The notes under the pieces were generated by a model that had not been told where the DNA came from, made no database searches, and was given only the letters and a program-made list of their open reading frames with translations. A stretch of DNA of 64,000 nucleotides from Sphaerisporangium perillae. Lineage in GTDB: Bacteria; Actinomycetota; Actinomycetes; Streptosporangiales; Streptosporangiaceae. Shown one piece after another: positions 44,576-55,413 of this stretch; the first letter of the stretch is position 1; each line of letters begins with the position of its first letter. The translations under genes and the position numbers were made by a program. Location: the NCBI RefSeq assembly GCF_023276435.1, contig NZ_JALLPO010000002.1, positions 124,001-188,000 on the forward strand, in the 5' to 3' direction.

Positions 44576-45196
44576 ATGCGGATCATGCCTGGTATGCCAG
44601 CGAAGCGACCTCCCGTCCCCCTGTCCCGCGAGCGCATCATCGACGCCGCCCTGCACATCGCCGACGGCCAGGGGCTGCGCCGGCTGACCATGCGGCGCCT
44701 CGGCGACGCCCTGCAGGTGGAGGCGATGGCGATCTACCACCATCTCCCGCGCGGGAAGGAGGCGCTCATGGACGCGCTCGCCGAGCACGTCACCACGGTC
44801 ACCGTCGAGCCGGTCGCCTCCGCGAGCTGGCAGGAGGTCGCCCGGGCCTGGGCGCACGCCGGCCGGGCGGCGCTGCTGGAACACCCGGGGGTGCTGGCCC
44901 TGGCCCTCACCAAACCGCCCCAGGGCACCGCGCTCATGGCGATCCGGGAGCAGGCGGAGCAGCTGGCCGCCTCGGGGCTCGGCGACGCCGCCCAGGCCGT
45001 CCGGTCCCTGCGCGCCTACGTGATGGGCAGCGTGGCGGTGGAGATCCAGCGCTCGGGGTGGGCCGCCCCGCCGGACGACGCGGACGAGGGTGCGGCGCCG
45101 GTTCCGGCCACCTCGCGTGCCGAGTCCGGCGAGGAGGCCGTGACCGCGTTCGAGCGCGGCCTGGACGCCCTGCTCAGAGGGCTGGCGCGCGCGTAA
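44576..45196 (+). CDS. TetR family transcriptional regulator
   Basis: A protein of up to 206 residues. The helix-turn-helix is IIDAALHIADGQGLRRLTMR with RLGDALQVEAMAIYHHLPRG (about 20-65); the C-terminal ligand domain (about 75-205) resembles TetR_C_1. Starts at 44576, 44585 and 44594 are all possible and none has a clear ribosome site, so the message may be leaderless from the promoter containing the dyad at 44557. Its operator probably is that dyad, with possible distant targets where the dyad recurs. Confidence 0.85.
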   Translation: MRIMPGMPAKRPPVPLSRERIIDAALHIADGQGLRRLTMRRLGDALQVEAMAIYHHLPRGKEALMDALAEHVTTVTVEPVASASWQEVARAWAHAGRAALLEHPGVLALALTKPPQGTALMAIREQAEQLAASGLGDAAQAVRSLRAYVMGSVAVEIQRSGWAAPPDDADEGAAPVPATSRAESGEEAVTAFERGLDALLRGLARA

Positions 45197-45524
45197 CCCT
45201 TCGTTTATCTGTTCGGCGGCGAGTCGTGCCTGGACCGTTATCTTCGGTGGGGCAGGCTTGTGTCGCAGGTCACACCGCCGATTCAGCCCTATGGGGCCCC
45301 CGCGGACCCCCTAATCGAAGGATCCAAACCGTCCCAATGGGCTATGTCGCCCGCGTGTGACCCGCAGCACACTTACTCTGTAGGTGTGCGGTAGCGCACA
45401 CGTCAACCACACAGCGCTCGTCCCCGTCCAACGGGGACCGGGGGAATCGGCGCGAGGCAGAGGTGCCTGGCCACGACGCCCCCTGCCGAGCACCAGACCG
45501 AGAGAGAAATCCGGAGGCACGCCA
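45197..45524. other. Regulatory leader upstream of DUF5999 gene
   Basis: About 330 bp with no gene. It holds an imperfect dyad CACACTTAC-TCT-GTAGGTGTG (45368-45388) overlapping a hairpin GTGTGCG-GTAG-CGCACAC (45384-45401). The core TTAC-N3-GTA again resembles the repeated dyad family. The DUF5999 promoter presumably lies here. Confidence 0.45.
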
Positions 45525-45725
45525 ATGTGCCCGCATGAGCCGTCCTGTCCGACCACCACCGCGCCGGACCGCGAAGCCGCCCGCACGATCGCGGCACACC
45601 CTGAACAGGGGTGGAGCCTGTTGTGCAACGGCATCGTGCTATTCGAGGACACCGGGGAGCTCCTGCCCAACGGCGCGATCATCGCCCCACACCGTCCCAC
45701 CGACCTGGCCATCAGCGCGGCCTGA
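45525..45725 (+). CDS. DUF5999 family small protein
   Basis: A 66-residue protein matching the actinomycete family with the pattern MCPHEPSCPTTTAPDREAAR, then HPEQGWSLLCNGIVLFEDTG and NGAIIAPHRP. Three cysteines near the ends of the conserved segments (CPHEPSC, LLC) could bind metal. Function is unknown. ATG 45525 has a CCGGAGGC site. It stops four bases before the convergent hydrolase gene. Confidence 0.85.
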   Translation: MCPHEPSCPTTTAPDREAARTIAAHPEQGWSLLCNGIVLFEDTGELLPNGAIIAPHRPTDLAISAA

Positions 45726-45728
45726 CGA

Positions 45729-46322
45729 TCACGAGAACCGGGGGCCGAGCCACCGCGCGACGACCTCGCCCACGTGGGCGGGGTCCCTGTTGAGATCGTG
45801 TCCCTCGCCGGCGAGCACCACCAGGCGTGCAGCGTCCGCCTGATCGGGGATCCCGAAGCGATCACGGTCGCCGCTGACCACCAGCACGTCCACGCCCGCC
45901 CCACGCAACTCCTCCGCCCGCGAGCGCTCCGGCCTCCCCGGCGGGTGCAGGGGAAAGGCCAGTGCCACCACCGCCGCCGCTCCGACGGCGCGGGCCGTGC
46001 GGCAGGCCACCCGGGCCCCGTTGCTCCGGCCGCCCTGCACCAGGGCCAGGCCGGGAAACCGCTCCCTGAGCGAGGTCACCAGCGCGGTCCACGCCTCGTC
46101 CTGGCGGGCGGGCGCCCCCGGCGCGCGACCTCCGGCGACCCTGAACGGCTGCAGCACCCGCGCGACCGTGCCCCCGATCTCACGCACCGCGTCGCGCACC
46201 GCCAGCAGGTCGGGCGACTCCACCCCGCCTGCCGACCCGTGGGTGAGGACGAACAGGAACCTCGGCACCCGCGCCTGGTCGATCTCCACGATCGCCGGCC
46301 CCCGCGGCGTCTCGATCTGCAT
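45729..46322 (-). CDS. KANL3/Tex30-type alpha/beta hydrolase
   Basis: A 197-residue small alpha/beta hydrolase. The early strand is RFLFVLTHGSAGGVESPDL, the nucleophile elbow LVQGGRSNGARVACRTA (serine in GRSNGAR) and late residues VLVVSGDRDRFG and AGEGHDLNRDP supply Asp and His. These dienelactone-hydrolase-like proteins have no agreed substrate. ATG 46322 was chosen; a GTG three codons upstream is possible, and no ribosome site is clear. Confidence 0.82.
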   Translation of the reverse strand: MQIETPRGPAIVEIDQARVPRFLFVLTHGSAGGVESPDLLAVRDAVREIGGTVARVLQPFRVAGGRAPGAPARQDEAWTALVTSLRERFPGLALVQGGRSNGARVACRTARAVGAAAVVALAFPLHPPGRPERSRAEELRGAGVDVLVVSGDRDRFGIPDQADAARLVVLAGEGHDLNRDPAHVGEVVARWLGPRFS

Positions 46323-46403
46323 GGCCGACACGGTACTCGCGGCGTACCCCCTTACTTCTCACAGGGGATGCCACCGCCTGCGGATATGTGCCAGGTTAAG
46401 GGG

Positions 46404-46820
46404 GTGCCGGATAACTCACTCCCCCGCGACGAGCTTCGCGCCACCGTCGAAGCCCGCCGAGACCTCGGTCCCGACTACGAGAACGCCCTGATCGAGTCCT
46501 TTCTCGAGAAGATCGACGCCACGATCGATTCCAGGGTCCGGGCCGAAGTGGCCGCGCAGAACGGCTACCGGCCCCATCCCGCGCCGCCCGGCCATCCCGG
46601 GCCGACCGGCCACCTGGGGCCGTACGGCCCTCCGCACGCGGCCGGGCCCGCGCCCAAGCAGTTCGACGGCACGATCCCGATCGCGCTCGGGTCGCTCGGC
46701 ATCGGCATCCCCCTGACCGCGATCGCCGCCAGCGAGGCGGGCCCCGCCGGGCTGTTCCTGGCCTGGACCGGCATCATCCTGGTCAACGTCGCCGCCGCCT
46801 TCGGGCGCCGCCGCCGCTAG
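46404..46820 (+). CDS. Conserved hypothetical membrane protein
   Basis: A 138-residue protein with an acidic N-terminal helix region (DELRATVEARRDLGPDYENA and LIESFLEKIDATIDSRV), a Pro/Gly/His-rich linker (about 55-90), then two hydrophobic segments (GTIPIALGSLGIGIPLTAIA and GLFLAWTGIILVNVAAAF). Proteins with this layout are common in Streptomyces-like genomes, with unknown role. GTG 46404 follows AAGGGG; leaderless translation is possible. It converges on the next gene, leaving 4 bp. Confidence 0.75.
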   Translation: MPDNSLPRDELRATVEARRDLGPDYENALIESFLEKIDATIDSRVRAEVAAQNGYRPHPAPPGHPGPTGHLGPYGPPHAAGPAPKQFDGTIPIALGSLGIGIPLTAIAASEAGPAGLFLAWTGIILVNVAAAFGRRRR

Positions 46821-46824
46821 GCCC

Positions 46825-47667
46825 TCACGGGGCCGCGGGCTGCCGGAGGGGCCGCAGGGCGCTCAGGGCGGCGCCCGGGTCGTCGGCGAAGAAGCGGACG
46901 GTGGTGACCTCGGCGCGCCGGCCGAGGGGGCGCACGATGGTGACCGGGCCTGTGAGCTCGACGACGACGTTGGTCTGGGAGGACACCGCCACGCCGAGCC
47001 GCCCGCCCTCCACGGTCACCATGCCCGGCTCGTTGTAGACGCGAGACAGCCGCACCGACGAGATGAGCTCCCGGGGGACGCGCAGGTCGAAGAACGCGCC
47101 GAATCGGACGCGCAGCTCGCCCGCCGAGACGACGTGAGGACGGGTGGCGCACGCCGCGGCGAAGGCCAGCGCGAACAAGATGCCGTACAGGTCGAGCACC
47201 AGGATCACGGTGCGCAGGCCCGCCGCCACGCCTAGCCCCCGCAGCAGCACCTCCACGACCACCGTCTCCACGGTCATCACGAACAGCATCACCAGGATCA
47301 GCGCGGACTGCTCCCCGGCGTACGGCACCGCGACCGCGCGGGCCGGCACGCCGTCGCGGCGGCGCAGGACCCACAGCACGAGGCTCGCCATGCCCTTCAG
47401 GTCGAACGCCAGCACCCTGCGCACCTGCTCGGGCACCAGGCGGTCGGCGGCCGCGCGCAGCGCCGCGCGGCGGCCCGCGCCGCCCCGGCGTGCGGCCCGG
47501 AACAGCCGCAGGAGGACCGCCACCTCCAGGAGCAGCACCGCCCCGACGGCGGGCTCGGCCACCGCGAGCACCGGGCCGGGCACGGGCACCCCCGACAGGA
47601 GCAGGACCGCGAGCAGCAGCTCCGCGGGGACCACGGCGTACAGGACGGCGCGCGCGATCCGGAGCAT
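46825..47667 (-). CDS. Integral membrane protein of unknown function
   Basis: A 280-residue protein with about four membrane helices: residues 1-50 (VLYAVVPAELLLAVLLLSG, then AVLLLEVAVLL) and 120-185 (SALILVMLFVMTVETVVVEV, VILVLDLYGILFALAFAA). A soluble C-terminal domain of about 90 residues (LRVRFGAFFDLRVPRELISS to VRFFADDPGAALSAL) follows, resembling a PH-like beta fold. No catalytic motif is visible. Its ATG shares the A of the upstream gene's TGA (TGATG), so translation is coupled. Confidence 0.72.
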   Translation of the reverse strand: MLRIARAVLYAVVPAELLLAVLLLSGVPVPGPVLAVAEPAVGAVLLLEVAVLLRLFRAARRGGAGRRAALRAAADRLVPEQVRRVLAFDLKGMASLVLWVLRRRDGVPARAVAVPYAGEQSALILVMLFVMTVETVVVEVLLRGLGVAAGLRTVILVLDLYGILFALAFAAACATRPHVVSAGELRVRFGAFFDLRVPRELISSVRLSRVYNEPGMVTVEGGRLGVAVSSQTNVVVELTGPVTIVRPLGRRAEVTTVRFFADDPGAALSALRPLRQPAAP

Positions 47668-48161
47668 CACGCCCTCGCCTGCAACGTGATCATGACGAGC
47701 CGGAGCACCTCGGCCTGGGCGGGCGACATCTCCGTCGACATCGCCTCGAGCCACCGCCCGCCGTCCCCACCCCCGCCCCTGCTTTCGCTCGCGTCCCGGT
47801 TCCCGGCGGCGTCCGGGCCGGGTCCGGGCGGGAACGCCCGTTCGGGAGGGGTGTCCAGGTTCGCGAGCATCAGGGCGGCCATCTCGTCCGGGATGTGCGC
47901 GGCCAGGTCGGCGGCGAGCGGGGCGACGCGGAGGTCGCCGGGGCTCGCGCCGGCCAGCTCGTCAAGGCGCCGGTACAGGGCGTGTCCCCAGGCGAGCGCG
48001 GCGGGCTCGGTCAGCGGGCTCATCAGGCCGGCCAGCCGGGACCGTTCCTCCGGGCCGGCCAGGCCGTCCACCAGGGCCAGCAGTTCGCGGTCGAGTTCGG
48101 CGAACGCCGAGCCCGGGGCGGGCAGATCGCGCAATACCGCCGCCATCTCGGCCGACATCAT
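47667..48161 (-). CDS. Hypothetical protein behind a MerR-type promoter
   Basis: A 164-residue protein from the start preferred here (SAEMAAVLRDLPAPGSAFAE); longer frames begin at 48200 or 48242. Because the predicted promoter at 48199-48229 would start transcription near 48190, the internal ATG pair at 48158-48161 is favoured. The protein is helical and acidic (LAGPEERSRLAGLMSPLTEP, AAHIPDEMAALMLANL), with a Gly/Asp-rich linker before a last helix. I recognise no family. It is coupled to the membrane protein gene downstream. Confidence 0.6.
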   Translation of the reverse strand: MMSAEMAAVLRDLPAPGSAFAELDRELLALVDGLAGPEERSRLAGLMSPLTEPAALAWGHALYRRLDELAGASPGDLRVAPLAADLAAHIPDEMAALMLANLDTPPERAFPPGPGPDAAGNRDASESRGGGGDGGRWLEAMSTEMSPAQAEVLRLVMITLQARA

Positions 48162-48198
48162 CGCGTCGGGACCCGGGGCGGCCTGCGCCGATGGCTTC

Positions 48199-48229
48199 AT
48201 TAGAAACGTTGACGCTACGTCAAGGTCAA
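48199..48229 (-). promoter_or_regulatory. MerR-type promoter with 19 bp spacer
   Basis: On the minus strand TTGACC (48229-48224) and TCTAAT (48204-48199) are 19 bp apart, and the spacer contains the dyad TTGACG-N3-CGTCAA (48209-48223). Spacer length and symmetry match MerR-family regulated promoters. The cognate regulator is not adjacent. Confidence 0.6.
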
Positions 48230-49038
48230 CCTGGCGGGTCATCGTCGCGGCGCAGGCGCAGGCGGACCTGCTCGGCCACGCTCTCGTCGGGATGGCCGAG
48301 CCCGTACGCCCACACCGCCTCGGCGTCGGCGTCGCGCCCCCGCAGGGGCAGCGTGCGGGCCAGCAGCTCGATGGCGAGCGCGGCGCCGTCGGTGTCCCCT
48401 CCGCCCTCGGCGGCCACGGCGAACTCCCCGCACGCCATGTCGAGATGGGCGATGCCGAGCAGCACGCGCAACCTGCCGGGATCGGCCACCTCCGGCAGCT
48501 CGAGAGCGTCGATGAGCACGTCGGCGGCCTCCCCCGGCTCCCCCACGTCCAGGAGGTACTCGGCCAGGCGCTGCGCCGCCAGGGAGCCCGCCTTGGGGTC
48601 GCGGGTGGCGAGGGCGGCCCGCAGGGACGCCTCCGCCTCGCTGTCGTCGCCCTGCCCTGCGGCGATGCGCGCCAGCGCCAGGTGGGCGGCGGGCAGGTAG
48701 GCCGGGGTGCCGACCCCGATCACGGCCTGCCAGGCGGCACGCGCCTGGTCGGTCATGCCTTCGTCCTCGAACCCGCGCGCCAGGTGGCAGGCCGCCTGGG
48801 CGGCGTACTCGGGGTGGCCGGTGGCCAGGGCGGTGCGGGCCGCGGCCCTGGCCCCGGCGACGTCGCCGCGCCGCTCCAGCACCAGGGCCAGGCCGACCGC
48901 CGCCTGGGCGCGGTCGGCCTCCCGCTCGTCGGCCGCGAGATCGGCGAAGATCTCGGCGGCCGCCTCGAGCTCACCGCTCTCGGCGAGCCTTCGCGCGTCG
49001 TCGATCCGCCGCCCGGACTCGACCTCGTGCGCCGCCAT
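48226..49038 (-). CDS. TPR-repeat protein
   Basis: A 270-residue protein built of tetratricopeptide-like helical pairs, for example GELEAAAEIFADLAADEREA, VGLALVLERRGDVAGARAAA, HLALARIAAGQGDDSEAEAS and RLAEYLLDVGEPGEAADVL. No signal, membrane segment or enzymatic domain is present, so a scaffolding role is likely. The end overlaps the MerR-type promoter of the next gene, making it the upstream member of a loosely linked leftward group with gcvP 104 bp further upstream. Confidence 0.8.
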   Translation of the reverse strand: MAAHEVESGRRIDDARRLAESGELEAAAEIFADLAADEREADRAQAAVGLALVLERRGDVAGARAAARTALATGHPEYAAQAACHLARGFEDEGMTDQARAAWQAVIGVGTPAYLPAAHLALARIAAGQGDDSEAEASLRAALATRDPKAGSLAAQRLAEYLLDVGEPGEAADVLIDALELPEVADPGRLRVLLGIAHLDMACGEFAVAAEGGGDTDGAALAIELLARTLPLRGRDADAEAVWAYGLGHPDESVAEQVRLRLRRDDDPPG

Positions 49039-49142
49039 CGGGACCTCTTCTCCGCATCAGAACTCCCCGGGCCTCGCGACGCGGGCGCGCCGTCGCGCGC
49101 GACATATTATGCCGATCCAGACGGGGTTCCGGAGGTCGTCGC

Positions 49143-52001
<2,859 letters not shown>

Positions 52002-52052
52002 GAGGCCCTCCTGAAGGGATAGAGACCGGCGCTGGACGCGCGCGTATGCCGG

Positions 52053-52290
52053 ATCTCCCCCTCTGTCAGCGCGACATCCTCATCGCGACCTGAGAGCTTC
52101 ATCCCAATATGCGGGATTTGCACCGTCGGTGAGACACGCCTGGCGGGCACGCCTACTTTCCAGAGTCGCCTCACCTGTGCGGTACGTGGGCCTGAGAGAT
52201 TCCGGGGAGGTTGCTCCTTCGGCGCCCCGGTCACTCGCCGGCGCCACGCGGAGCGCGGAGCCAGCCCATGCCGGGGTCTCTCCCGCACAG
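52053..52290 (-). promoter_or_regulatory. Tandem glycine riboswitch
   Basis: On the minus strand the first aptamer runs about 52286-52159: GCGGGAGAGACC, then GCCGAAGGAGCAA, AATCTCTCAGG, GTACCGCACAGG and GACTCTGGAAAG. The second runs about 52138-52055: GTGTCTCACCGACGGTGCAA, AAGCTCTCAGGTC and GACAGAGGGGGAG. These are the conserved gcvT-type aptamer blocks in the usual order, with a short linker. Control is expected to switch gcvP on with high glycine. The 5' boundary and the expression platform were not resolved. Confidence 0.92.
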
Positions 52291-52487
52291 GGTCATCAGC
52301 CTTCGTGGTAATGCTACCGTGCCGCCCGAAGTACGGGCCTCCCCTATTGATCCCCTTTGCCGGGTTTTATCCCCATCCAAGGGGTATGTAGCGATCTACC
52401 CTGATGCAACGGATCTCGAGGGATATGCACGAAAGAGTCCCCGCCCCTCACCAGAGGGAGTCGCCCCGCCCCGAACCTCGGCCCGGG

Positions 52488-53111
52488 TCAGCCGGTCTTG
52501 CGGGCCTTCCTGCGCCGAGCCAGCTCGTCACCTGGGTGGTCCTCCAAGGAGTCACGACCGGCCGGCTCCGCGCGTTCCCCCGGCAGCTCCGCCAGGGATC
52601 CCTCGACCTCGCGCCACACCCCGCCGAGAGCGATGCCGAACACGCCCTGGCCGCCCTCCAGCAGATCGATGACCTCATCCGCCGAGGTGCACTCGTAGAC
52701 GCTCACGCCGTCGCTCATCAGGGTGATCTGCGCCAGGTCGTTGACCCCGCGCTCACGCAGATGCTGCACGGCGGTGCGTATCTGCTGCAGCGACACCCCG
52801 GTGTCGAGGAGACGCTTGACCACCTTGAGCACCAGGATGTCCCGGAAGCTGTAGAGCCGCTGGGATCCCGACCCCTGGGCCGCGCGCACCGACGGCTCGA
52901 CCAGCTGGGTTCGCGCCCAGTAGTCCAGCTGCCGGTAGGTGATGCCGGCCGCCGAGCACGCCGTCGGGCCGCGGTATCCCACGTCGGCGGGCAGCGACGC
53001 CGGCCGCTCGTCGAACAGCAGGCCCTGCTCACCCGCGCGCTCCCGCGCCGACTGGCGCTGGGCCGGATCATGCTGGCCGGCCGTCTTTCCCTCGCCGCTG
53101 CTGACCGCCAC
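52488..53111 (-). CDS. MerR-like regulator (Rv1830 type)
   Basis: A 207-residue regulator with a central winged helix (about 45-110): YRGPTACSAAGITYRQLDYW, RTQLVEPSVRAAQGSGSQRL and YSFRDILVLKVVKRLLDTG, then LMSDGVSVYECTSADEVIDL. The order here, gcvP / this gene / DUF151 / FtsR-like MerR / FHA, parallels Rv1832-Rv1830-Rv1829-Rv1828-Rv1827 of M. tuberculosis. GTG 53111 is preferred because GGAGG lies six bases away; the ATG at 53135 has no such site. A good promoter lies at 53186-53214. Confidence 0.85.
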   Translation of the reverse strand: MAVSSGEGKTAGQHDPAQRQSARERAGEQGLLFDERPASLPADVGYRGPTACSAAGITYRQLDYWARTQLVEPSVRAAQGSGSQRLYSFRDILVLKVVKRLLDTGVSLQQIRTAVQHLRERGVNDLAQITLMSDGVSVYECTSADEVIDLLEGGQGVFGIALGGVWREVEGSLAELPGERAEPAGRDSLEDHPGDELARRRKARKTG

Positions 53112-53185
53112 TGCGGACCTCCGGCTTTCTCTCATCCCACGGTCTGATCTGGGGGTTCGTGAATTACAACCGTGGTTTCCCTTGC

Positions 53186-53214
53186 ACCGTAGGACCGGCG
53201 CGATGCTCAGTCAA
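53186..53214 (-). promoter_or_regulatory. Vegetative promoter of the Rv1830-like gene
   Basis: On the minus strand TTGACT (53214-53209) and TACGGT (53191-53186) are separated by 17 bp, a housekeeping pattern. It would start transcription about 70 bases before the GTG. Confidence 0.55.
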
Positions 53215-53257
53215 CGATCCCGCCCGGCGCGTCGTGAAGCGTAAATGCCCGAAATGG

Positions 53258-53719
53258 TTAACCCGCACGGCCGAAGTCCTCGGGCGTGATCGTGTCAAGG
53301 AACTCCCGGAACTTCTCGACCTCGTCCTCCTGGTCGTCGGGGATGATGACGCCGGCCTCGCGCACCACATCCTCACTGGCGAAGATGCTGGCACCGGTGC
53401 GTAGCGCCAACGCGATCGAGTCGGACGGGCGCGCGCTCACCTCGACCCCGTTGGAGAACACCAGGTCAGCGAAGAAGATCCCGTCTCGCAGCGCGACGAT
53501 GTTGACCGTCTGCAGCCGCACGCCGAGAGCTTCGATCACGTCCTTGAACAAGTCGTGGGTGAGCGGCCGGGGAGGCGGCTCCTCTGCCTGTGCCAGAGCG
53601 ATGGCCGTGGCCTCGGTCATCCCAATCCAGATCGGCAGATAACGCTCACCCTTCGCCTCCTTGAGCAGGACGATGGGCTGGTTGGAGGGCATCTCAACGC
53701 GAACCCCCACGACCTCCAT
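53258..53719 (-). CDS. Bifunctional nuclease family protein (DUF151)
   Basis: A 153-residue DUF151 protein. Family landmarks are VRVEMPSNQPIVLLKEAKGE, RYLPIWIGMTEATAIALAQA, DLFKDVIEALGV and FSNGVEVSARPSDSIALALR. Plant members have DNase/RNase activity; the bacterial role is unclear. The ATG at 53719 matches the usual family N-terminus (EVVGVRVEMPSN), although no strong ribosome site is seen. The position between two MerR genes is conserved with Rv1829. Confidence 0.88.
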   Translation of the reverse strand: MEVVGVRVEMPSNQPIVLLKEAKGERYLPIWIGMTEATAIALAQAEEPPPRPLTHDLFKDVIEALGVRLQTVNIVALRDGIFFADLVFSNGVEVSARPSDSIALALRTGASIFASEDVVREAGVIIPDDQEDEVEKFREFLDTITPEDFGRAG

Positions 53720-53858
53720 CTGCAACACAGGCTGCTCCGTCTCATTGGGTCGCCGGCCCGCTCCGGGCCCGTTCCCTTGCGGCTCTCGGCTCGCGGCGTG
53801 ACCATCGCCGCAAAATTCAACGTAACATCCCCGCACCGCGAATTGTCCGGGCGGCCCG

Positions 53859-54542
53859 TCACCGGCCCAGAATGCCCCGCAGACCACCCCGCACCAGGGC
53901 GGTGTGCAGCTCCTGGAGCAGGCCGGAGAGCTCCCGGGCGGTCTCCTCGGCCCGGTCGACGGCGCCGGGGGCGCGGCGGCGCAGCAGCGGCGCGACGGCC
54001 TGCTCGACCAGCCCGGCCTCCCGCTCGGCGGCGGCCTTCAGCACCCGCAGGTGGCGCGGGTGCAGCCCGAACCTCGCCAGCGCTCCCGAGGCCCTGGCCA
54101 CGGTGAGGGCCTCGGCGTCGTACCACCGGGCGACCGGGGTCAGCAGGCCGTAGTCCTCCAGCTCGACCAGGGTCTCCTCGTCGAGCTCGGCGGCCTCCAG
54201 CAGCTCGGCGCGGCTGAGCCGCACCTCGGCGGGCGGGGAGTCCGCCCCAAGGGCCCGCGGCCGCGTCAGGCCGCCCGGCCCGTCGCGCTCGGCGGTCTCC
54301 AGGTGGTCCTTGATCACGCGGAGCGGCAGGTAGCGGTCACGCTGGGCGGTGAGGATGTAGCGCAGGCGCTCAACGTCGGCATGGGTGAACTTGCGGTACC
54401 CCGACGGAGAGCGCTGGGGCTCGATGAGCCCCTCGCCCTCCAGGAAGCGGATCTTGGAGACGGTGACGTCGGGAAAGTCGGCCCGCAGAACCTCGAGCAC
54501 CTCCCCGATGCTCATGAACGCCCTGGCCACCTGCGCGCTCAT
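53859..54542 (-). CDS. ftsR: FtsR-like MerR regulator (Rv1828 type)
   Basis: A 227-residue MerR-family protein. The winged helix (about 10-75) is MSIGEVLEVLRADFPDVTVS, KIRFLEGEGLIEPQRSPSGY and RKFTHADVERLRYILTAQRD; the C-terminal domain (about 105-225) is the extended ligand or dimer part (SRAELLEAAELDEETLVELE). The corynebacterial homologue FtsR activates ftsZ; direct equivalence is inference from family and synteny. ATG 54542 is better spaced from AGGAGCGG than GTG 54545. It is 12 bp downstream of the FHA gene. Confidence 0.85.
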   Translation of the reverse strand: MSAQVARAFMSIGEVLEVLRADFPDVTVSKIRFLEGEGLIEPQRSPSGYRKFTHADVERLRYILTAQRDRYLPLRVIKDHLETAERDGPGGLTRPRALGADSPPAEVRLSRAELLEAAELDEETLVELEDYGLLTPVARWYDAEALTVARASGALARFGLHPRHLRVLKAAAEREAGLVEQAVAPLLRRRAPGAVDRAEETARELSGLLQELHTALVRGGLRGILGR

Positions 54543-54554
54543 CACCGCTCCTGT

Positions 54555-55058
54555 TCACCCACGCGTGAGGAACACCAGCCGGAATTTGCCGATCTGGACC
54601 TCGTCACCGCCGGACAGCGGAAGCTCCTCGATGCGCTCCCGGTTGACATAGGTGCCGTTGAGGCTGCCGACGTCCCTGGCGGTGAAGTAGCTGCCCCGCC
54701 GGTAGAACTCGGCGTGCCTGCGCGACACCGTCACATCGTCCAGGAAGATGTCGCTCTCGGGGTGGCGACCCGCCGTCGTGAGATCGCTGTCGAGCAGGAA
54801 GCGGCTCCCGGCGTTCGGCCCGCGCATCACGACCAGCAGCGCCGTACCCGGAGGCAGCTGATCGACCGCCGTCCGGTCGGGTATGAGCGTCTGTCCCGTC
54901 GCCTCGCCGTCCATCGCCTCGATCCCGCTCAGGGAGATCGTGGAAGTGGTGTCCCCCGGCGTGTTCTCGACACGGCTCAGCGGCGACCCGCACCGTGAGC
55001 AGAAACGGGCGTCCTCAGGATTGGCATGACCGCACTGCGTGCAGTAGACGCTCGGCAT
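54555..55058 (-). CDS. garA: FHA-domain protein, GarA/OdhI-like with N-terminal zinc ribbon
   Basis: A 167-residue protein. Residues 5-26 form a zinc ribbon (CTQCGHANPEDARFCSRCG). A Thr/Ser-rich linker contains GDTTSTISLSG, where GarA has its kinase-phosphorylated ETTS motif. The FHA domain (about 75-165) shows AGRHPESDIFLDDVTVSRRH and GSLNGTYVNRERIE. Phosphorylated GarA binds its own FHA domain and switches off inhibition of 2-oxoglutarate metabolism. The zinc ribbon is not in mycobacterial GarA, and the motif differs, so functional identity is inferred. Confidence 0.85.
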   Translation of the reverse strand: MPSVYCTQCGHANPEDARFCSRCGSPLSRVENTPGDTTSTISLSGIEAMDGEATGQTLIPDRTAVDQLPPGTALLVVMRGPNAGSRFLLDSDLTTAGRHPESDIFLDDVTVSRRHAEFYRRGSYFTARDVGSLNGTYVNRERIEELPLSGGDEVQIGKFRLVFLTRG

Positions 55059-55158
55059 CGATCGGCTCGGCCTCCTACCGCGAAGTCGCGGCGACGGTGC
55101 TCTGGGCGGCGTGCCTCGGTTCTTCGCTTCTCATGGTTGCTCAGACTGCGAATGCCGC

Positions 55159-55187
55159 AACTTACGCTGATGAGTCGCAAAGGTCAA
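55159..55187 (-). promoter_or_regulatory. Vegetative promoter of the FHA gene
   Basis: On the minus strand TTGACC (55187-55182) and TAAGTT (55164-55159) are 17 bp apart. The start point would be about 95 bp before ATG 55058 and would serve the FHA and ftsR-like genes. The rest of the 55059-55413 gap shows no gene. Confidence 0.55.
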
Positions 55188-55413
55188 GATGAGTGCAGGC
55201 TCGCGGGTTCGGACATGCTGCTGATGGGGCTCGCTCGGGTCCTCGCTGACGGGGGCTCGCGTGTGCTCCTGACGGCGCTCGCCCCTCGTTCCTTCCGACT
55301 CGGCTCGCCTCGCCGGTCCAAAGTTACCGCCCGGCCCGCCCTCCGGTCCATGCGCCGCGCCGTTCGATTGTGCCTGGAATCGGATGGTTCACTGCAGAAC
55401 GTCGTCCCCGCCA

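Noticed and set aside
52291-52487. Possible tRNA or additional riboswitch upstream of the glycine riboswitch
   Set aside because: Only small hairpins are visible; no cloverleaf or conserved aptamer block could be drawn.
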